A stretch of 64,000 bases of DNA from Streptomyces finlayi. GTDB lineage: Bacteria; Actinomycetota; Actinomycetes; Streptomycetales; Streptomycetaceae. Where the stretch lies: NCBI RefSeq assembly GCF_014216315.1, contig NZ_CP045702.1, positions 7,410,455-7,474,454 of the forward strand, in the 5' to 3' direction. Each line of letters begins with the position of its first letter. Position 1 is the first letter of the stretch. The notes under the pieces are model-generated. The model made no database searches, had not been told where the DNA came from, and worked only from the letters and a program-made list of their open reading frames with translations. A program made the translations under genes and the position numbers. This document shows positions 1 to 9,788 of this stretch, piece after piece.

Positions 1-2
1 GT

Positions 3-3000
3 ACCCAGGACGCCCGGTTCAGCAACCTGGGCGTGACCGGGGCCGACGCGGTGGACCTGAACTCCTTCACGACCACCGGTCAGTCCTTCGACTACGCGGC
101 GAAGTTCTTCCGGGACCACGCAGTCGTGCTGAAGGACTGGGAGGACCGTTTCGCCCGGGAGGACGCGAGCTGGAAGGGTGAGGCTGCGGAGGTCTTCCGC
201 GGCCTGTTGAAGAAGATCCGCGAGAACTACGACAGTTACGTCGAGACCTTCGACTCGACGGTAGGCAGCGCAGACGCGACGGGAGCCGGCGGCACGGTCT
301 ACTCGCGTGCCCTGTCACTGGGCCGCGACTACCTGGTGGACTCCGCCGACAAGCTGCTCGACGCGTGGTTGGCCTGGGCCAAGTCCGCGTACTACGACCC
401 GCACCAGGTGCTGCGCTACGTGCTGGACGACCTGGCTCAATGGGTGGACGCGAACAACGTCGCCAAGACGGACATCAAGTCGTACACCAGCCGTTACACC
501 AGTAGCGTCAGCCACAGCCCACAGGCTGGCTTCTCCCAGGTGCACCCGGAGTACGGGGACCTCACCGACACCGCGAACTGGGCGAAGGTCGGCGAGAAGG
601 CGGTCAAGATCTGGACCCAGGCCGTCGACGAGTACCTGGGGAAGCCCGCAGCGCAGGTGCAGTCCGCTCTGAACAACCACTTCCTGGAGCTGGGGGAGGA
701 CTTCGCCGACAACGTACCCAAACCGAAGTCGACCAACACGGCCTCGGAGGAGTACGAGGAGAAGAAGCTCGAGGAGGAGAAGGAGGAGATCAAGGCGCAG
801 AACGAGGAGAACAAGAAGTACCAGGACGAGCTGCGCGAGGAGCAGAAGAAGCAGCGCGAAGAGGACAAGAAGTACCAGGAGGAACTGCGCGAGGAGCAGC
901 GGCGCGAGCAGGAGGCGGCCAAGGGCCTCCAGGACGAGCTGCGGAACGAGCAGAACCAGCAGCGGGAAGAGGACAAGAAGTACCAGGAGGAACTGCGCGA
1001 GGAGCAGCGGCGCGAGCAGGAGGCGGCCAAGCGGGAGGCCGAGGAGCAGCAGAAGGCCGTGAAGGACAGCCTCGGCGGCCTCAACGACCCCGACGCGGTC
1101 AACGAGCAGAACCTCGACGAGCTGCTGAACCGGAACCTCCCGGTCACCGAGAGCGCCGGTGACCTCGGCAACCTCAACGGCCAGGGCGGCACCGGGGACC
1201 TGAACACGATCGCCGAGGAGCTCGGCAACCTCGGCGACGTGAACAGCCCCGACGGCCAGCAGCCCACGGCAGTCGTGCCCCCCGTGACCCAGAACCTCGG
1301 CAACCTCGGTAACCTCAACAACGGCCCCGGCGGGACGAAGAACGCCACCGACGCGGCGAACGACGCGATCACCCGGAACCTCGGTGGTCTCGGTGACCTG
1401 AACAACGGTGCCGGCGGCTCCCTGGAGACTCCGACCGGGGGCAGCACCCAGTTCGACGACGGGGCCCTGACCACCGACTTCGCGGATGGCAGCAGTACGT
1501 CCTTCGACCCGGACAGCGGGCTGCTGACCACGACGCATCCGGACGGCAGTGTCACCACGCAGGAGCTGGGTGACGGTACGCGGGTGACCAATCCGGACGG
1601 GTCGGTCACCTCGCTCGGTGACGACGGGAAGCTGACCACCACCTTCCCGGACGGCACGAGGCAGGTCGTGGACCCGGTGTCCGGCCAGGCCGTCACCACC
1701 GATCCGGACGGCACCACCACGACCGAGAACCTCGGCAGCCTGAACGGCCCCGGTGGTCTCGGCGACCTGGGGGATCTCGGCGCCATCAACGCCGACCTGC
1801 CCACCACCTCGGTCGATGACCTCGGCGGTCTCGGTGACCTGAACAACGGTGCCGGCGGCTCCCTGGAGACTCCGACCGGGGGCAGCACCCAGTTCGACGA
1901 CGGGGCCCTGACCACCGACTTCGCGGATGGCAGCAGTACGTCCTTCGACCCGGACAGCGGGCTGCTGACCACGACGCATCCGGACGGCAGTGTCACCACG
2001 CAGGAGCTGGGTGACGGTACGCGGGTGACCAATCCGGACGGGTCGGTCACCTCGCTCGGTGACGACGGGAAGCTGACCACCACCTTCCCGGACGGCACGA
2101 GGCAGGTCGTGGACCCGGTGTCCGGCCAGGCCGTCACCACCGATCCGGACGGCACCACGACGACCGAGAACCTCGGCAGCCTCGGCAACCTGAACGGTTC
2201 GGACGGACTCGGCACCATCAACGGCCTGGAGACCCCGACCGGCGGGCACACGGGCATCGTGAACGGCGACTTCGCCACCATGTTCGCCGATGGCAGCAAG
2301 GCCGTCTTCGACCCGGACAGCGGGATGTTCACCAGCACCGACCCGGACGGCACCACGGTGAACACCGACCTCACCCACGGGGCGAAGGTGACCAACCCGG
2401 ACGGCTCCACGACCTTCCTGGACAACGGTCTGCTGAACACCACCTTCCCGGACGGCACCACCCAGATCATCGACCCGGAGACCGGGACCGCCACCGTCAC
2501 CGACCCGCAGGGCAAGACGGAAACGGTGGACCTGAAGGACCTCAATTCGCCCGTGGACCTTGACAGTTCGGGCGTACTCGACGGTCTGGGCAGTCTCAAC
2601 GAGATCGGCGGTGCCGGCGGCCTCGACGATCTCGGCGGCAACGGGACAGGCGGCGGCGGTACCACCAGCCGGGACGTGCCGTTCTCCGAACTGGGTCTCG
2701 GCGGTGGCCAGGTGAGCAGCGGCGCCTCCGGCGGTGGCCTCCCGGGGGCGGGCTCCATCTCCCTGGACGGGCTCGGCGGGACCGGGGTCGCACCCCTGTC
2801 CGACAGTGCCACCGCCGGCGCGGGCACTCCGTTGGCCGCCTCGACCGCCGCCGGAGGCGCCCCCGGGACCCCAGGCATGCCCGGCAGCCCCGGCATGCCG
2901 ATGGGCGGGGGAATGGGCGGCATGGGCGGGGGCGCCGAGAAGGGCAACGGTGAGCGGGTGCGCGCCGTCCTGGTCGACGCGGCGGAGGAGAGCGAGCGCC

Positions 3001-3212
3001 GCAACCGGCGCCGGCGCAGTCCGTGGAACCGGCAGGAGGACAGTGACACCTTCCTGTCTCCGGCTTCCCGCGTGACGACGACCGGCGGCGATTCCCCGGA
3101 GGAGGAGACACAGCCGGGACGCGGGTCCACCACGTCCGCCGACTACCTGGAGGAGGACGCGGACGTATGGGGCACCGAGGAGGGCGGCACTCCGGCCGTC
3201 ATCGGCCGGTGA
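3..3212 (+). CDS. AAWKG/WXG-type secreted protein, 5' end outside window
   Basis: The reading frame is open to the left edge, so the true start probably lies upstream; a GTG at 33 is the first start inside the window. The N-terminal part visible is helical and contains a W-x-G turn (SWKGEAAEVF) as in Streptomyces AAWKG/WXG100-type ESX substrates. Nucleotides ~730-1060 encode a highly charged coiled coil with repeated KKYQEELREEQ units. From ~1130 on the protein is built of Asn/Gly/Leu-rich spacers (NLGxL) and Asp-Gly repeats (PDGT, FADGS) that resemble beta-strand surface repeats. The C-terminus is Gly/Met-rich and then Arg- and acid-rich. No transmembrane helix is seen. Its place directly before a YbaB-like protein, a WXG100-like protein and the giant gene supports a type VII secretion role; the exact function is unknown. 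Confidence 0.75.
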   Translation, partial: TQDARFSNLGVTGADAVDLNSFTTTGQSFDYAAKFFRDHAVVLKDWEDRFAREDASWKGEAAEVFRGLLKKIRENYDSYVETFDSTVGSADATGAGGTVYSRALSLGRDYLVDSADKLLDAWLAWAKSAYYDPHQVLRYVLDDLAQWVDANNVAKTDIKSYTSRYTSSVSHSPQAGFSQVHPEYGDLTDTANWAKVGEKAVKIWTQAVDEYLGKPAAQVQSALNNHFLELGEDFADNVPKPKSTNTASEEYEEKKLEEEKEEIKAQNEENKKYQDELREEQKKQREEDKKYQEELREEQRREQEAAKGLQDELRNEQNQQREEDKKYQEELREEQRREQEAAKREAEEQQKAVKDSLGGLNDPDAVNEQNLDELLNRNLPVTESAGDLGNLNGQGGTGDLNTIAEELGNLGDVNSPDGQQPTAVVPPVTQNLGNLGNLNNGPGGTKNATDAANDAITRNLGGLGDLNNGAGGSLETPTGGSTQFDDGALTTDFADGSSTSFDPDSGLLTTTHPDGSVTTQELGDGTRVTNPDGSVTSLGDDGKLTTTFPDGTRQVVDPVSGQAVTTDPDGTTTTENLGSLNGPGGLGDLGDLGAINADLPTTSVDDLGGLGDLNNGAGGSLETPTGGSTQFDDGALTTDFADGSSTSFDPDSGLLTTTHPDGSVTTQELGDGTRVTNPDGSVTSLGDDGKLTTTFPDGTRQVVDPVSGQAVTTDPDGTTTTENLGSLGNLNGSDGLGTINGLETPTGGHTGIVNGDFATMFADGSKAVFDPDSGMFTSTDPDGTTVNTDLTHGAKVTNPDGSTTFLDNGLLNTTFPDGTTQIIDPETGTATVTDPQGKTETVDLKDLNSPVDLDSSGVLDGLGSLNEIGGAGGLDDLGGNGTGGGGTTSRDVPFSELGLGGGQVSSGASGGGLPGAGSISLDGLGGTGVAPLSDSATAGAGTPLAASTAAGGAPGTPGMPGSPGMPMGGGMGGMGGGAEKGNGERVRAVLVDAAEESERRNRRRRSPWNRQEDSDTFLSPASRVTTTGGDSPEEETQPGRGSTTSADYLEEDADVWGTEEGGTPAVIGR
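1378..2181 (+). repeat. Near-identical 441-bp-period direct repeat inside the AAWKG gene
   Basis: About 360 bp (1378-1740) recurs at 1819-2181 with only a few substitutions, a period of 441 bp (147 codons, frame kept). Each copy encodes the Asp-Gly block running from GGSLETPTGG to TTTENLGSL. A third, clearly diverged copy follows at ~2225-2530. The near identity of the first two copies points to recent duplication or gene conversion. Confidence 0.9.
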
Positions 3213-3396
3213 GCACCGCTCGGGTCCGGTGCGCCGACGCCGGAGAGGAATCCGACCCGGCCCCGGCTTCCCCGGCGGGGTCTCAGCAGGCAAGATCATC
3301 AAGGCAGTTGACGGGCAGGGCCAGGACCGGGATCACCGATCGGACGCATGGGCGTCCGGACGTACGGAATGACCGACTGAGAGGGAGGGAGCGAGC

Positions 3397-3852
3397 ATGA
3401 CGGAACCGCTTGAGAAGCGCCTGGAGAAGGCCATGGCCGAACTCGAGGCGGCCCAGGAGGCAGTCGCCCGAACCGAGCGTGAGCTGCGGGCGGCGTCGTT
3501 CACGGCGCTCTCGTCCGACCGTGCGGTGCGTGCCACGGCAGGCCCGCAGGGTGAGCTGACCGGGATCGACTTCCTGGAGAACAAGTACCGCGACATGTCC
3601 CCGCAGGAGTTGGCCGCCAGCGTCCTGGAGGCGGCGAGCGCGGCGCGCCTGAAGATGAACCGGCATGTGATGAAGGCGCTGGCGCCCTTCACCGAGCCGA
3701 GCAGCAACGTGCCGGAGCTGAAGGGCTTCGAGATGGACTGGGAGCGGATCTTCGGTCCCGACGTGCTGCGCGAGGACGACGGGGACACGGGCAGCGGTAC
3801 CCAGACCGCCCCCGCCTGGCGTGACGCGCTCGGTGACGAGGGGGAGGACTGA
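3397..3852 (+). CDS. YbaB/EbfC-family nucleoid-associated-like protein
   Basis: A 151-residue protein starting at ATG 3397 behind a strong purine-rich site (GAGGGAGGGA). The N-terminal amphipathic helix (residues ~1-35), the small beta sheet (TATAGPQGELTGIDF region) and the following helix (SPQELAASVLEAASAAR) match the YbaB/EbfC fold. Copies of this family recur next to WXG100 genes in actinobacterial ESX-like loci, where a chaperone or DNA-binding role is assumed but not proven. It ends 2 bp before the next start, so the two genes are translationally coupled. Confidence 0.75.
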   Translation: MTEPLEKRLEKAMAELEAAQEAVARTERELRAASFTALSSDRAVRATAGPQGELTGIDFLENKYRDMSPQELAASVLEAASAARLKMNRHVMKALAPFTEPSSNVPELKGFEMDWERIFGPDVLREDDGDTGSGTQTAPAWRDALGDEGED

Positions 3853-3854
3853 CG

Positions 3855-4226
3855 ATGGGACAGCGGTACTACGTAGACCCGCATCGCATCGAGGCCCTGG
3901 CGAAGCAGCTGGAGGAGATCGGCACCCTGACGAGGAGCATGACCGAGGAGTTCCTCGACGAGTTGGCACCCACGGTGAACTGGCCGGGAACACAGGGCGA
4001 GTTCGCGGAGAAGGCCAAACCGCAGGAGCAGAAGGAACGCCAGACCACCAAAGACACCATGGCGTCCATCCGTGACGCACTGGTGGGTATCACCGATGCC
4101 ACGGTCAGCCAGGTCAGGATGATGAAGGACACCCGCGACCACAACATCGAGAGCGTCGAGCAGGGCACCAGCCGCCTCGACACCGACGGATTCGACAGCG
4201 GCCCGGGCGGGCATGGCCGCCGCTGA
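3855..4226 (+). CDS. Small WXG100-like ESX substrate/partner
   Basis: A 123-residue all-helical protein with a central W-P-G turn (NWPGTQGEF, residues ~45-53) between two long amphipathic helices, as in WXG100 proteins. The GGAGGACTGACG sequence ahead of the ATG overlaps the end of the preceding gene. Such proteins form four-helix dimers and act as secretion partners of larger type VII substrates. Here the obvious larger partner is the giant gene that follows. The C-terminal tail (GFDSGPGGHGRR) is disordered and lacks an evident YxxxD/E export motif, so it may need its partner for export. Confidence 0.65.
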   Translation: MGQRYYVDPHRIEALAKQLEEIGTLTRSMTEEFLDELAPTVNWPGTQGEFAEKAKPQEQKERQTTKDTMASIRDALVGITDATVSQVRMMKDTRDHNIESVEQGTSRLDTDGFDSGPGGHGRR

Positions 4227-4239
4227 GTTCCGCGCCGCG

Positions 4240-4266
4240 GGCCGCTCCCTCACGCCGGGAGCGGCC
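4240..4266 (+). terminator. GC hairpin between WXG100-like gene and giant gene
   Basis: GGCCGCTCCC (4240-4249) and GGGAGCGGCC (4257-4266) form a perfect 10-bp stem with a 7-nt loop in the short gap between two co-directional genes. There is no T-run, so it may be a weak terminator or an RNA-stability element that keeps expression of the giant gene below that of the small partner. Confidence 0.5.
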
Positions 4267-4304
4267 GCTCCGTCCTGCCCGTGCGGGCTTCCGGACGGCC
4301 CCCG

Positions 4305-7300
4305 GTGAGCATCCAGGTATCGCCCGAGGTCAACGCCATGATCTTCATCCTCACGGGGGAGAGGCTCATGGACGCCGACGAGGACCTCGCGTACGAGAGC
4401 CGTCGGCCTTACTCCGGCCTGGGGCGCAAACTGGACCGACTGTCCTCGCTGATCGACAAGTCGATCCACGACATCGGCGAATCCATGCCGGACGACCTCG
4501 CCAAGTCCTACGGCAGGGCGATGGGCATGCTCGTCGACGACGGCGGCAAGAACTACCTGCGCGACTTCGCCGGGCAACTCGACAAGATCGCCGAAGGCCG
4601 GCGCAAGACCTCCATGGACATCATGGAGTCCAAGTGGCAGGTCATCGCCGAGATCATCCGGCTGCTCATCGAGATCGCCATCTACCTCGCGATGTCCTTC
4701 TTCACCGGTGGCGCCACGGCCAGCCAGATCATGATGGCCAAGATGCGCAGCCGGTTCTTCATCCTCACCACGCTCAGCCACCTGCTCCAGCGGCTGCATC
4801 TCGCTCCCTCGCTGACCGAGGCGTTCGCCGAGGCGTTCACGACCTTCGCGGTGCGGCTCGCGATGATGAACTTCGCCCCGGACGGCCGCCGCCCCGACGG
4901 CATCGACTGGAACGACGTCCTCAAATCCGCCGCGTTCGGTGCTGCCGCGGGGTTCCTCACCAGCGTCTTCGACAGCTTCGCGCGGAGCATCGTCAGGAGC
5001 TTCGACAACAACTTCCTCAAGAACGCCCCGGACCTCGGCTTCAAGAACAACCCCAACCTGAAGAACAACCCGAGCCTCGGCCTCACCACCAATGGCCCGA
5101 ACCCCAAGCCGAACCCCGACCGGGACGGCCTCCCCGGCAACCACCCCGACTCCGCCCCGTACGGGAACGGGAACGGTCCCCACCTCTCGAACAACCCGCC
5201 GGTCACCTTCCGGAACGACCCGCTCTCCTTCCGCAACAACACCGAGCTGTGGCGGAACAGCCAGATCCTGCGCAACAACGCCGACCGGCCCGGTGCGCTG
5301 GCCGGGCACTACGGGCTCAAGGGGACGGCCGACTTCCTCGCCGCCGCCTCCGGTGAGGCGCTCGCGGAGATCCTGATCAAGGGCGCCTACGACGGCGACT
5401 GGTCCACCAACTGGTCCACCTTCGTGGGCGCGGGTATCAGCAGCCAGGTCGAGGCCACGCTCAGCGACACCGCCGTGAACAGCGCCGCCGAACTGCGTCA
5501 CGCCATCGACAGGCTGCGCCACCGGCCGCCCACCGTGTCCGGCGGCGACAGCGACTCCGGCAGTGGCTCCACGCGTGCCGACGATGGCCCGGATCGCACC
5601 GACGCCCCCTCGCGCACGGACGGCACGGGCGGCGACGGCCCCGCCCTCACCTCGCCCCCGCCGGTCACCACGCAGACCACCGGACAGGGGGACGTCGTCG
5701 GCACTCCGTCGTCCCCGCCCCAGGTCGCGGGGAACCCGCCGCCGTACACGGGCCGGAACCCGACGCCGTACTCCCCGGGCGCGCTGCCCGTGACCGCCGT
5801 CGAGAACGATCTGTGGCAGCAGGTCCACCAGGGCCCCGCCGAGGTCCGCGAGCAGGCGCTGCGTGACATCGCCGCCCTGCGCGGCGCCGAGCCGCCGGGC
5901 AGCGCCGAGATAGGTGTCCGCGACAGCCTGCACGGCAACCTGTCGCAGCTGCCCGAGGTCCGGGTGGTGCCCGCCGGAGGCAGCCCCGCCGCACAGGTGG
6001 GCACGGACGAGGTCCGCCGCGTCCTCGACGGCTTCGGTACCCAGGTGACGGTGGACGCCCCGATCACGGTGGGCGCCGCCCCGAGCTCCGAGGACAGTCC
6101 GGGCCTGGTGAACGGCCCGGGCACGGCGGGCACTTCGGGAACGGCGAACGGCCCGGCCACGGCAGGCGCTCCGGGCAGCTCCGTCAACAACCCCGGCACG
6201 ACCACGGCACCCCCTGCTGAGGCCGACGCCGACCTGGTGGTGGACCACGGCCCGGACGCGCGGTCGCAGGACGCTGCCGATGGGCAGGGGGCCGCTCCGA
6301 CGTCCGCAGGTAGCGTGACCGGGGACGTACCGGCGAACTCGACGGTGACCTCTACGGGGAGCAACATCCAGGAGTCTCCGCGGAACGACATCCCGGACTC
6401 CCAGCAGCACGAGGTCCAGGAGTCTCCGGAGAACAACGTCCAGGGGTCCCGGGGGAGCGAACTCCAAGGGTCCACGCAGCAAGCGGCCGAGCGCAACGAC
6501 CTTACGGCCGCGGTGCCGGGCGGCGTCCCTGTCGCCACGGTGGGGTCCAGCGCCTCCGCCACCCCCGGAGCGGGCAGCGGCGCTCGGCCGGGTGGCGTCC
6601 CCGCCGCCGGAAGCGCCACGGCTCCCGCCGGTACGTCACTCCATGGCCCCCCCGACTCGGACGCCCCAGCCCCGGCTGACGGCTCGCCGACCGCGACGGA
6701 CGACTCCGCGCGGACCACCGCAGCCCCGGAGGCCGTCGAACCGAGCGGGAGCGACCTCACGCCGGAATCCGGAGAGAGCGTCTCCGCACCGGCTGTCGAC
6801 GCCGCCGCCGGTCCGGCCGTCGACACCGCGGCGGCTCCGGACCCCGACGCCACCACCGCCCCGCCGAAGGTGAGCACCCTCGGCTCGTTCGCCGACACCG
6901 GTGACGTACGTGAGGTCAGCGGCACAGGAGACGTGCGCTCCGACGCCACACGCCCAGGGAACCCCGGGTCCACCCAAGCACCGCCGCTGACGATCGTGGT
7001 GTCGGAGGTGCCGCCGCCGGGGGAGGGGTCGCCGGAGGCGGCCGAGTTGCTGGACGGGGCCGGGACCGACCGGGCCGTGGTGCTCGGGCCGGCCCTCGCG
7101 CCGGAGGGCGCGGGACGTCCCGTACGCGCCGCGGTCGAGCTGACCCGCGACGGGCCGGGCGCCCCGGTCCAGGCCCGTACCCTGACCGGCCCGACGACCG
7201 ACGTGGCCGAGGAGACCGCGTTCCCCGGCGCGGACGTGCTGCTGCCGCTCGCCGACGCCCTCGGCCCGATGCCCCGACCAGCCACCCAGAGCACCGTGAC

Positions 7301-9788
7301 GACCGACAGCGCCCCGGTCGTCACCTCCACGGCCACACCCCCGCCGACGGTGCCGGAGAAGGCAACCCCCGTACACGGCGAAGGAACCGCCCCGGACCCC
7401 GCGGCCGCCACCGCACCGGCCGAGCTCGGCACCCTGTCGCGCCCCTGGAGCGAGACGGCCACCGACCTGCACCTGGAGTCGGGCGAAGGCGAACGAGGCA
7501 GCGACGGGACCGGCGGTCAGGCCCCCGGGCCCGGTACGAGGCACGGCACCGGGAACGGAGCCACCCCGCCCCCGCCCACGCCGGCCACGCCGGAAAACTC
7601 CCCCGCGACGTCGCCCGTGGCACTTCCCGCGCCACCGGCCCGGATCGTCGTACGCCCCGTGGACGGTGGTGTCAGCGGTGGCGGAAACGGGTCCCGGCGG
7701 CCGACGAGCGAGCCGGCCGTCGTCACCCTGGACGGCCTCACGGTGCCCCTCAGCCAGGTACGGCGCCTGATACCGGACGCGACGGAGCAGCCGCAACCGG
7801 GCCGTGCCGTCCGGACGCTGACCATCTCGCAGAGCGTGGCCGAGGACGGTACGCCACGCGACAAGGGGCGCCGGGCGGTGCTAGGCCAGGACACCTTCCG
7901 CGGCGTACGCACCGTGACCACCCCTGCGTCCCCCTCCGAGTCCCCCGCCTCGTCCCCGCGACTGCGGACGGACTCCGTCACGGGGACCGAAGCGGCCCCG
8001 CCCACCCGCCGTACCGTGTTCACCGGTCCATCGGCCCCGCTGCCCGGGGCGGGCACCGAACAGGGCGCCGACTACTTCGTGGGACACGGCACCCCCCGTA
8101 CCGTCACGCTCGGCACCGACGACTTGGCGCGGCCCAGCGTGAAGGTCAGCGGTGTGCAGCTCGGTGAGCTGCTCAAGGCATGGGCGACGGACGGCGATCA
8201 GGACCGGCCGCTGGTGCTGTTCTCCTGCGAGACCGGACGGCAGCCGGAGATCGCGGGCCTGCCGGTGGCGCAGCACGTGGCGAACCGGACCGGGCGGCCG
8301 GTGTACGCGCCGACCACCGACGTCGGCACGGCCCGCGACCGGAACGGCGACCTCCGCCCCGTGCTCGCCGAGGGTGCGGACGGACCGGGGCGGTGGCGGC
8401 TGTTCACGCCGGAACCCCGCGGCGGGGACCTGGACCGGGCGGCGCGGGATGCCGGCCTGCACACCGGCCCCGGCCCGGCTGACGCGTTCGCCCGCGCCCG
8501 CACCCTCCAGCAGATCCGTACGCTGCGTGACGCTCTCGGCCCGGACGCCGAACAGCGACCGGAGAAACGGGAGTTGCTCGCAGGGCTCGCCTACGTGGAC
8601 GGTCTGCGCTGGCGCGACGCGGACAGCACGGCCCGCTACGGCGACGGCCGCATGACCCCGGACCTGCTGCGCCGGATGGTCACCGACTGGCACACCGTGA
8701 ACGTCGCCACGCCCCCCGGCCCGGCGGCCGGTCCCGCCACCGGCCTGTCCGCCGGTCCCACACCCGAGCAGTACACCGCGTTCCTGAGCGCGGCGGCCGC
8801 CTTGCGGGCCGGTGCCGGGCCGGACACCACCCTCGACGAGCTGCTGCCCCCGCCGCCGCCCGAGCTGTCACCCACCACGCTCATCTCGCGGGAGGACGTG
8901 CGCGGGCTCTCCTACACGGAGTCGGCGCGGGTCGCCTGGTCACTGTCGGGCGAGCCGCTGCCGCTGTCCGCGCTGGACCTCGGGCCCGAGGACACCGCCG
9001 AGTTGGCACGTCGTCTGCATGACCCGGCGCCCGCGGCCACCGTCCACGAGGAACAGCAGACGTCCCTCCCGCTGAACACGACCGAGGCCAACTCGTACAC
9101 GGCGCGTCATGCGTATGGGATTCCGGAGAAGAACTTCAAGGGGTTCCGTGAGCTGGCGCGGGACAGGAACCTGGTCATCGATGTGCGGCCGACCAATCCT
9201 TCTGCCCCGAAGTGGCTTGAGGCCGGGGCGTTGGCGAAGCCGCAGGACATCAAGGCCAAGACGGTCAACGAGGTCGATGTCCGTCTTGGGGCGGATGAGG
9301 GGAACATCGGGCTGGTCGGCTATTTCAAGCCGGTGCTGCCTGAGCGGGGTTCTGTCGCGGAGGGTGAGTGGGACGGGGTTCTGTCGCGTTTCAATCAGCG
9401 TTCGACGGAGTTCCACGAGTTGGCCGTGAAGATGGCCGCGTACGAGGCGGAGAACCGGTTCGTCGTCCGGGACGGTGTGGTCTTCGGGGTGGGTGAGGAC
9501 GGTGGGCAGCGTCCGATCACCGGTGATCATGATCTGTTCGACGTCTCGACGCCGGGTGGTACGCGGATCGAGCATCCGGCGCATGACGCGCTGATCGAGG
9601 AGATGCGGGCGAAGGACATCGCCGTGATGCACGGCGCGCACATGTTCTGGAATCCGCCGACGGCTTTCGACAAGTCCATCTTCGACAAGATCGTCGGGTC
9701 GCATCAGGGTCAACACCGTTGCGTTTACGTCCGCGAGCGGCTCGCAAGTCCGTGCTCGAAGAACGTGACAGTGGTGTGGACGGTGTAG
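4305..9788 (+). CDS. 5' fragment of IS-split giant type VII-associated multidomain protein
   Basis: This is the front part of a gene broken at 9711 by an IS4-type element. The start is GTG 4305 (MSIQVSPEVNAM) or GTG 4281; neither has a convincing ribosome site. From 4305 it has 1,827 codons, the last 25 encoded by IS DNA. Order: a helical WXG100-like/CpnT-type N-terminal region (~1-120), a hydrophobic stretch (IIRLLIEIAIYLAMSFF, ~120-140) and amphipathic helices, an Asn/Pro-rich linker, ~700 residues of Pro/Ala/Thr/Ser-rich low complexity, a 'lonely Cys' block with H1261 (GHG) and C1308 (LFSCETG), then an adenylate-cyclase-like domain from ~1600 on. No classical signal peptide is seen, which fits type VII export. 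Deleting the IS and one 10-bp target copy fuses it in frame to the 3' part. Confidence 0.75.
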   Translation: MSIQVSPEVNAMIFILTGERLMDADEDLAYESRRPYSGLGRKLDRLSSLIDKSIHDIGESMPDDLAKSYGRAMGMLVDDGGKNYLRDFAGQLDKIAEGRRKTSMDIMESKWQVIAEIIRLLIEIAIYLAMSFFTGGATASQIMMAKMRSRFFILTTLSHLLQRLHLAPSLTEAFAEAFTTFAVRLAMMNFAPDGRRPDGIDWNDVLKSAAFGAAAGFLTSVFDSFARSIVRSFDNNFLKNAPDLGFKNNPNLKNNPSLGLTTNGPNPKPNPDRDGLPGNHPDSAPYGNGNGPHLSNNPPVTFRNDPLSFRNNTELWRNSQILRNNADRPGALAGHYGLKGTADFLAAASGEALAEILIKGAYDGDWSTNWSTFVGAGISSQVEATLSDTAVNSAAELRHAIDRLRHRPPTVSGGDSDSGSGSTRADDGPDRTDAPSRTDGTGGDGPALTSPPPVTTQTTGQGDVVGTPSSPPQVAGNPPPYTGRNPTPYSPGALPVTAVENDLWQQVHQGPAEVREQALRDIAALRGAEPPGSAEIGVRDSLHGNLSQLPEVRVVPAGGSPAAQVGTDEVRRVLDGFGTQVTVDAPITVGAAPSSEDSPGLVNGPGTAGTSGTANGPATAGAPGSSVNNPGTTTAPPAEADADLVVDHGPDARSQDAADGQGAAPTSAGSVTGDVPANSTVTSTGSNIQESPRNDIPDSQQHEVQESPENNVQGSRGSELQGSTQQAAERNDLTAAVPGGVPVATVGSSASATPGAGSGARPGGVPAAGSATAPAGTSLHGPPDSDAPAPADGSPTATDDSARTTAAPEAVEPSGSDLTPESGESVSAPAVDAAAGPAVDTAAAPDPDATTAPPKVSTLGSFADTGDVREVSGTGDVRSDATRPGNPGSTQAPPLTIVVSEVPPPGEGSPEAAELLDGAGTDRAVVLGPALAPEGAGRPVRAAVELTRDGPGAPVQARTLTGPTTDVAEETAFPGADVLLPLADALGPMPRPATQSTVTTDSAPVVTSTATPPPTVPEKATPVHGEGTAPDPAAATAPAELGTLSRPWSETATDLHLESGEGERGSDGTGGQAPGPGTRHGTGNGATPPPPTPATPENSPATSPVALPAPPARIVVRPVDGGVSGGGNGSRRPTSEPAVVTLDGLTVPLSQVRRLIPDATEQPQPGRAVRTLTISQSVAEDGTPRDKGRRAVLGQDTFRGVRTVTTPASPSESPASSPRLRTDSVTGTEAAPPTRRTVFTGPSAPLPGAGTEQGADYFVGHGTPRTVTLGTDDLARPSVKVSGVQLGELLKAWATDGDQDRPLVLFSCETGRQPEIAGLPVAQHVANRTGRPVYAPTTDVGTARDRNGDLRPVLAEGADGPGRWRLFTPEPRGGDLDRAARDAGLHTGPGPADAFARARTLQQIRTLRDALGPDAEQRPEKRELLAGLAYVDGLRWRDADSTARYGDGRMTPDLLRRMVTDWHTVNVATPPGPAAGPATGLSAGPTPEQYTAFLSAAAALRAGAGPDTTLDELLPPPPPELSPTTLISREDVRGLSYTESARVAWSLSGEPLPLSALDLGPEDTAELARRLHDPAPAATVHEEQQTSLPLNTTEANSYTARHAYGIPEKNFKGFRELARDRNLVIDVRPTNPSAPKWLEAGALAKPQDIKAKTVNEVDVRLGADEGNIGLVGYFKPVLPERGSVAEGEWDGVLSRFNQRSTEFHELAVKMAAYEAENRFVVRDGVVFGVGEDGGQRPITGDHDLFDVSTPGGTRIEHPAHDALIEEMRAKDIAVMHGAHMFWNPPTAFDKSIFDKIVGSHQGQHRCVYVRERLASPCSKNVTVVWTV
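8070..8660 (+). other. 'Lonely Cys' block 1 (His/Cys dyad intact)
   Basis: Encodes FVGHGTPRTV ... LVLFSCETG followed by VAQHVANRTGRPVYA and a helical tail. His (codon 8085) and Cys (codon 8226) are 47 residues apart, each at the end of a predicted beta strand. This H-G ... hydrophobic-x-C layout matches clan CD cysteine peptidases. The MARTX and clostridial toxin self-processing domains have a His-Cys spacing of 45-49. I infer a protease-like fold; activity is not shown. Confidence 0.6.
9100..9710 (+). other. Anthrax EF/ExoY-type adenylate cyclase domain, disrupted by IS
   Basis: Encodes VIDVRPTNPSAPKWLEAG, then two lysines seven residues apart (AKPQDIKAK: K1645 and K1652 from GTG 4305), a D-x-D pair (ITGDHDLF: D1741, D1743) and a downstream His-Gly (MHGAH: H1776). 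The order, lysine spacing and D-x-D motif match the nucleotide- and metal-binding residues of EF, CyaA and ExoY toxins. The domain should run on across the IS into ~11256-11300. Its codon use (many GGG, GAT, CTT, TCT, CCT codons) differs from the GC3-rich flanks, which suggests a separately acquired effector cassette. Confidence 0.7.
9701..9710. repeat. 10-bp target site duplication, left copy (right copy 11246-11255)
   Basis: GCATCAGGGT lies directly outside both ends of the IS (9701-9710 and 11246-11255). It is in the same codon phase on both sides and encodes HQG in both ORF fragments, which proves a simple transposition into coding sequence. Confidence 0.95.

Noticed and set aside
315..3302. 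Long minus-strand open frames opposite the AAWKG gene
   Set aside because: Low-complexity shadows of the repeated Asp-Gly codons; no start site and no motif.
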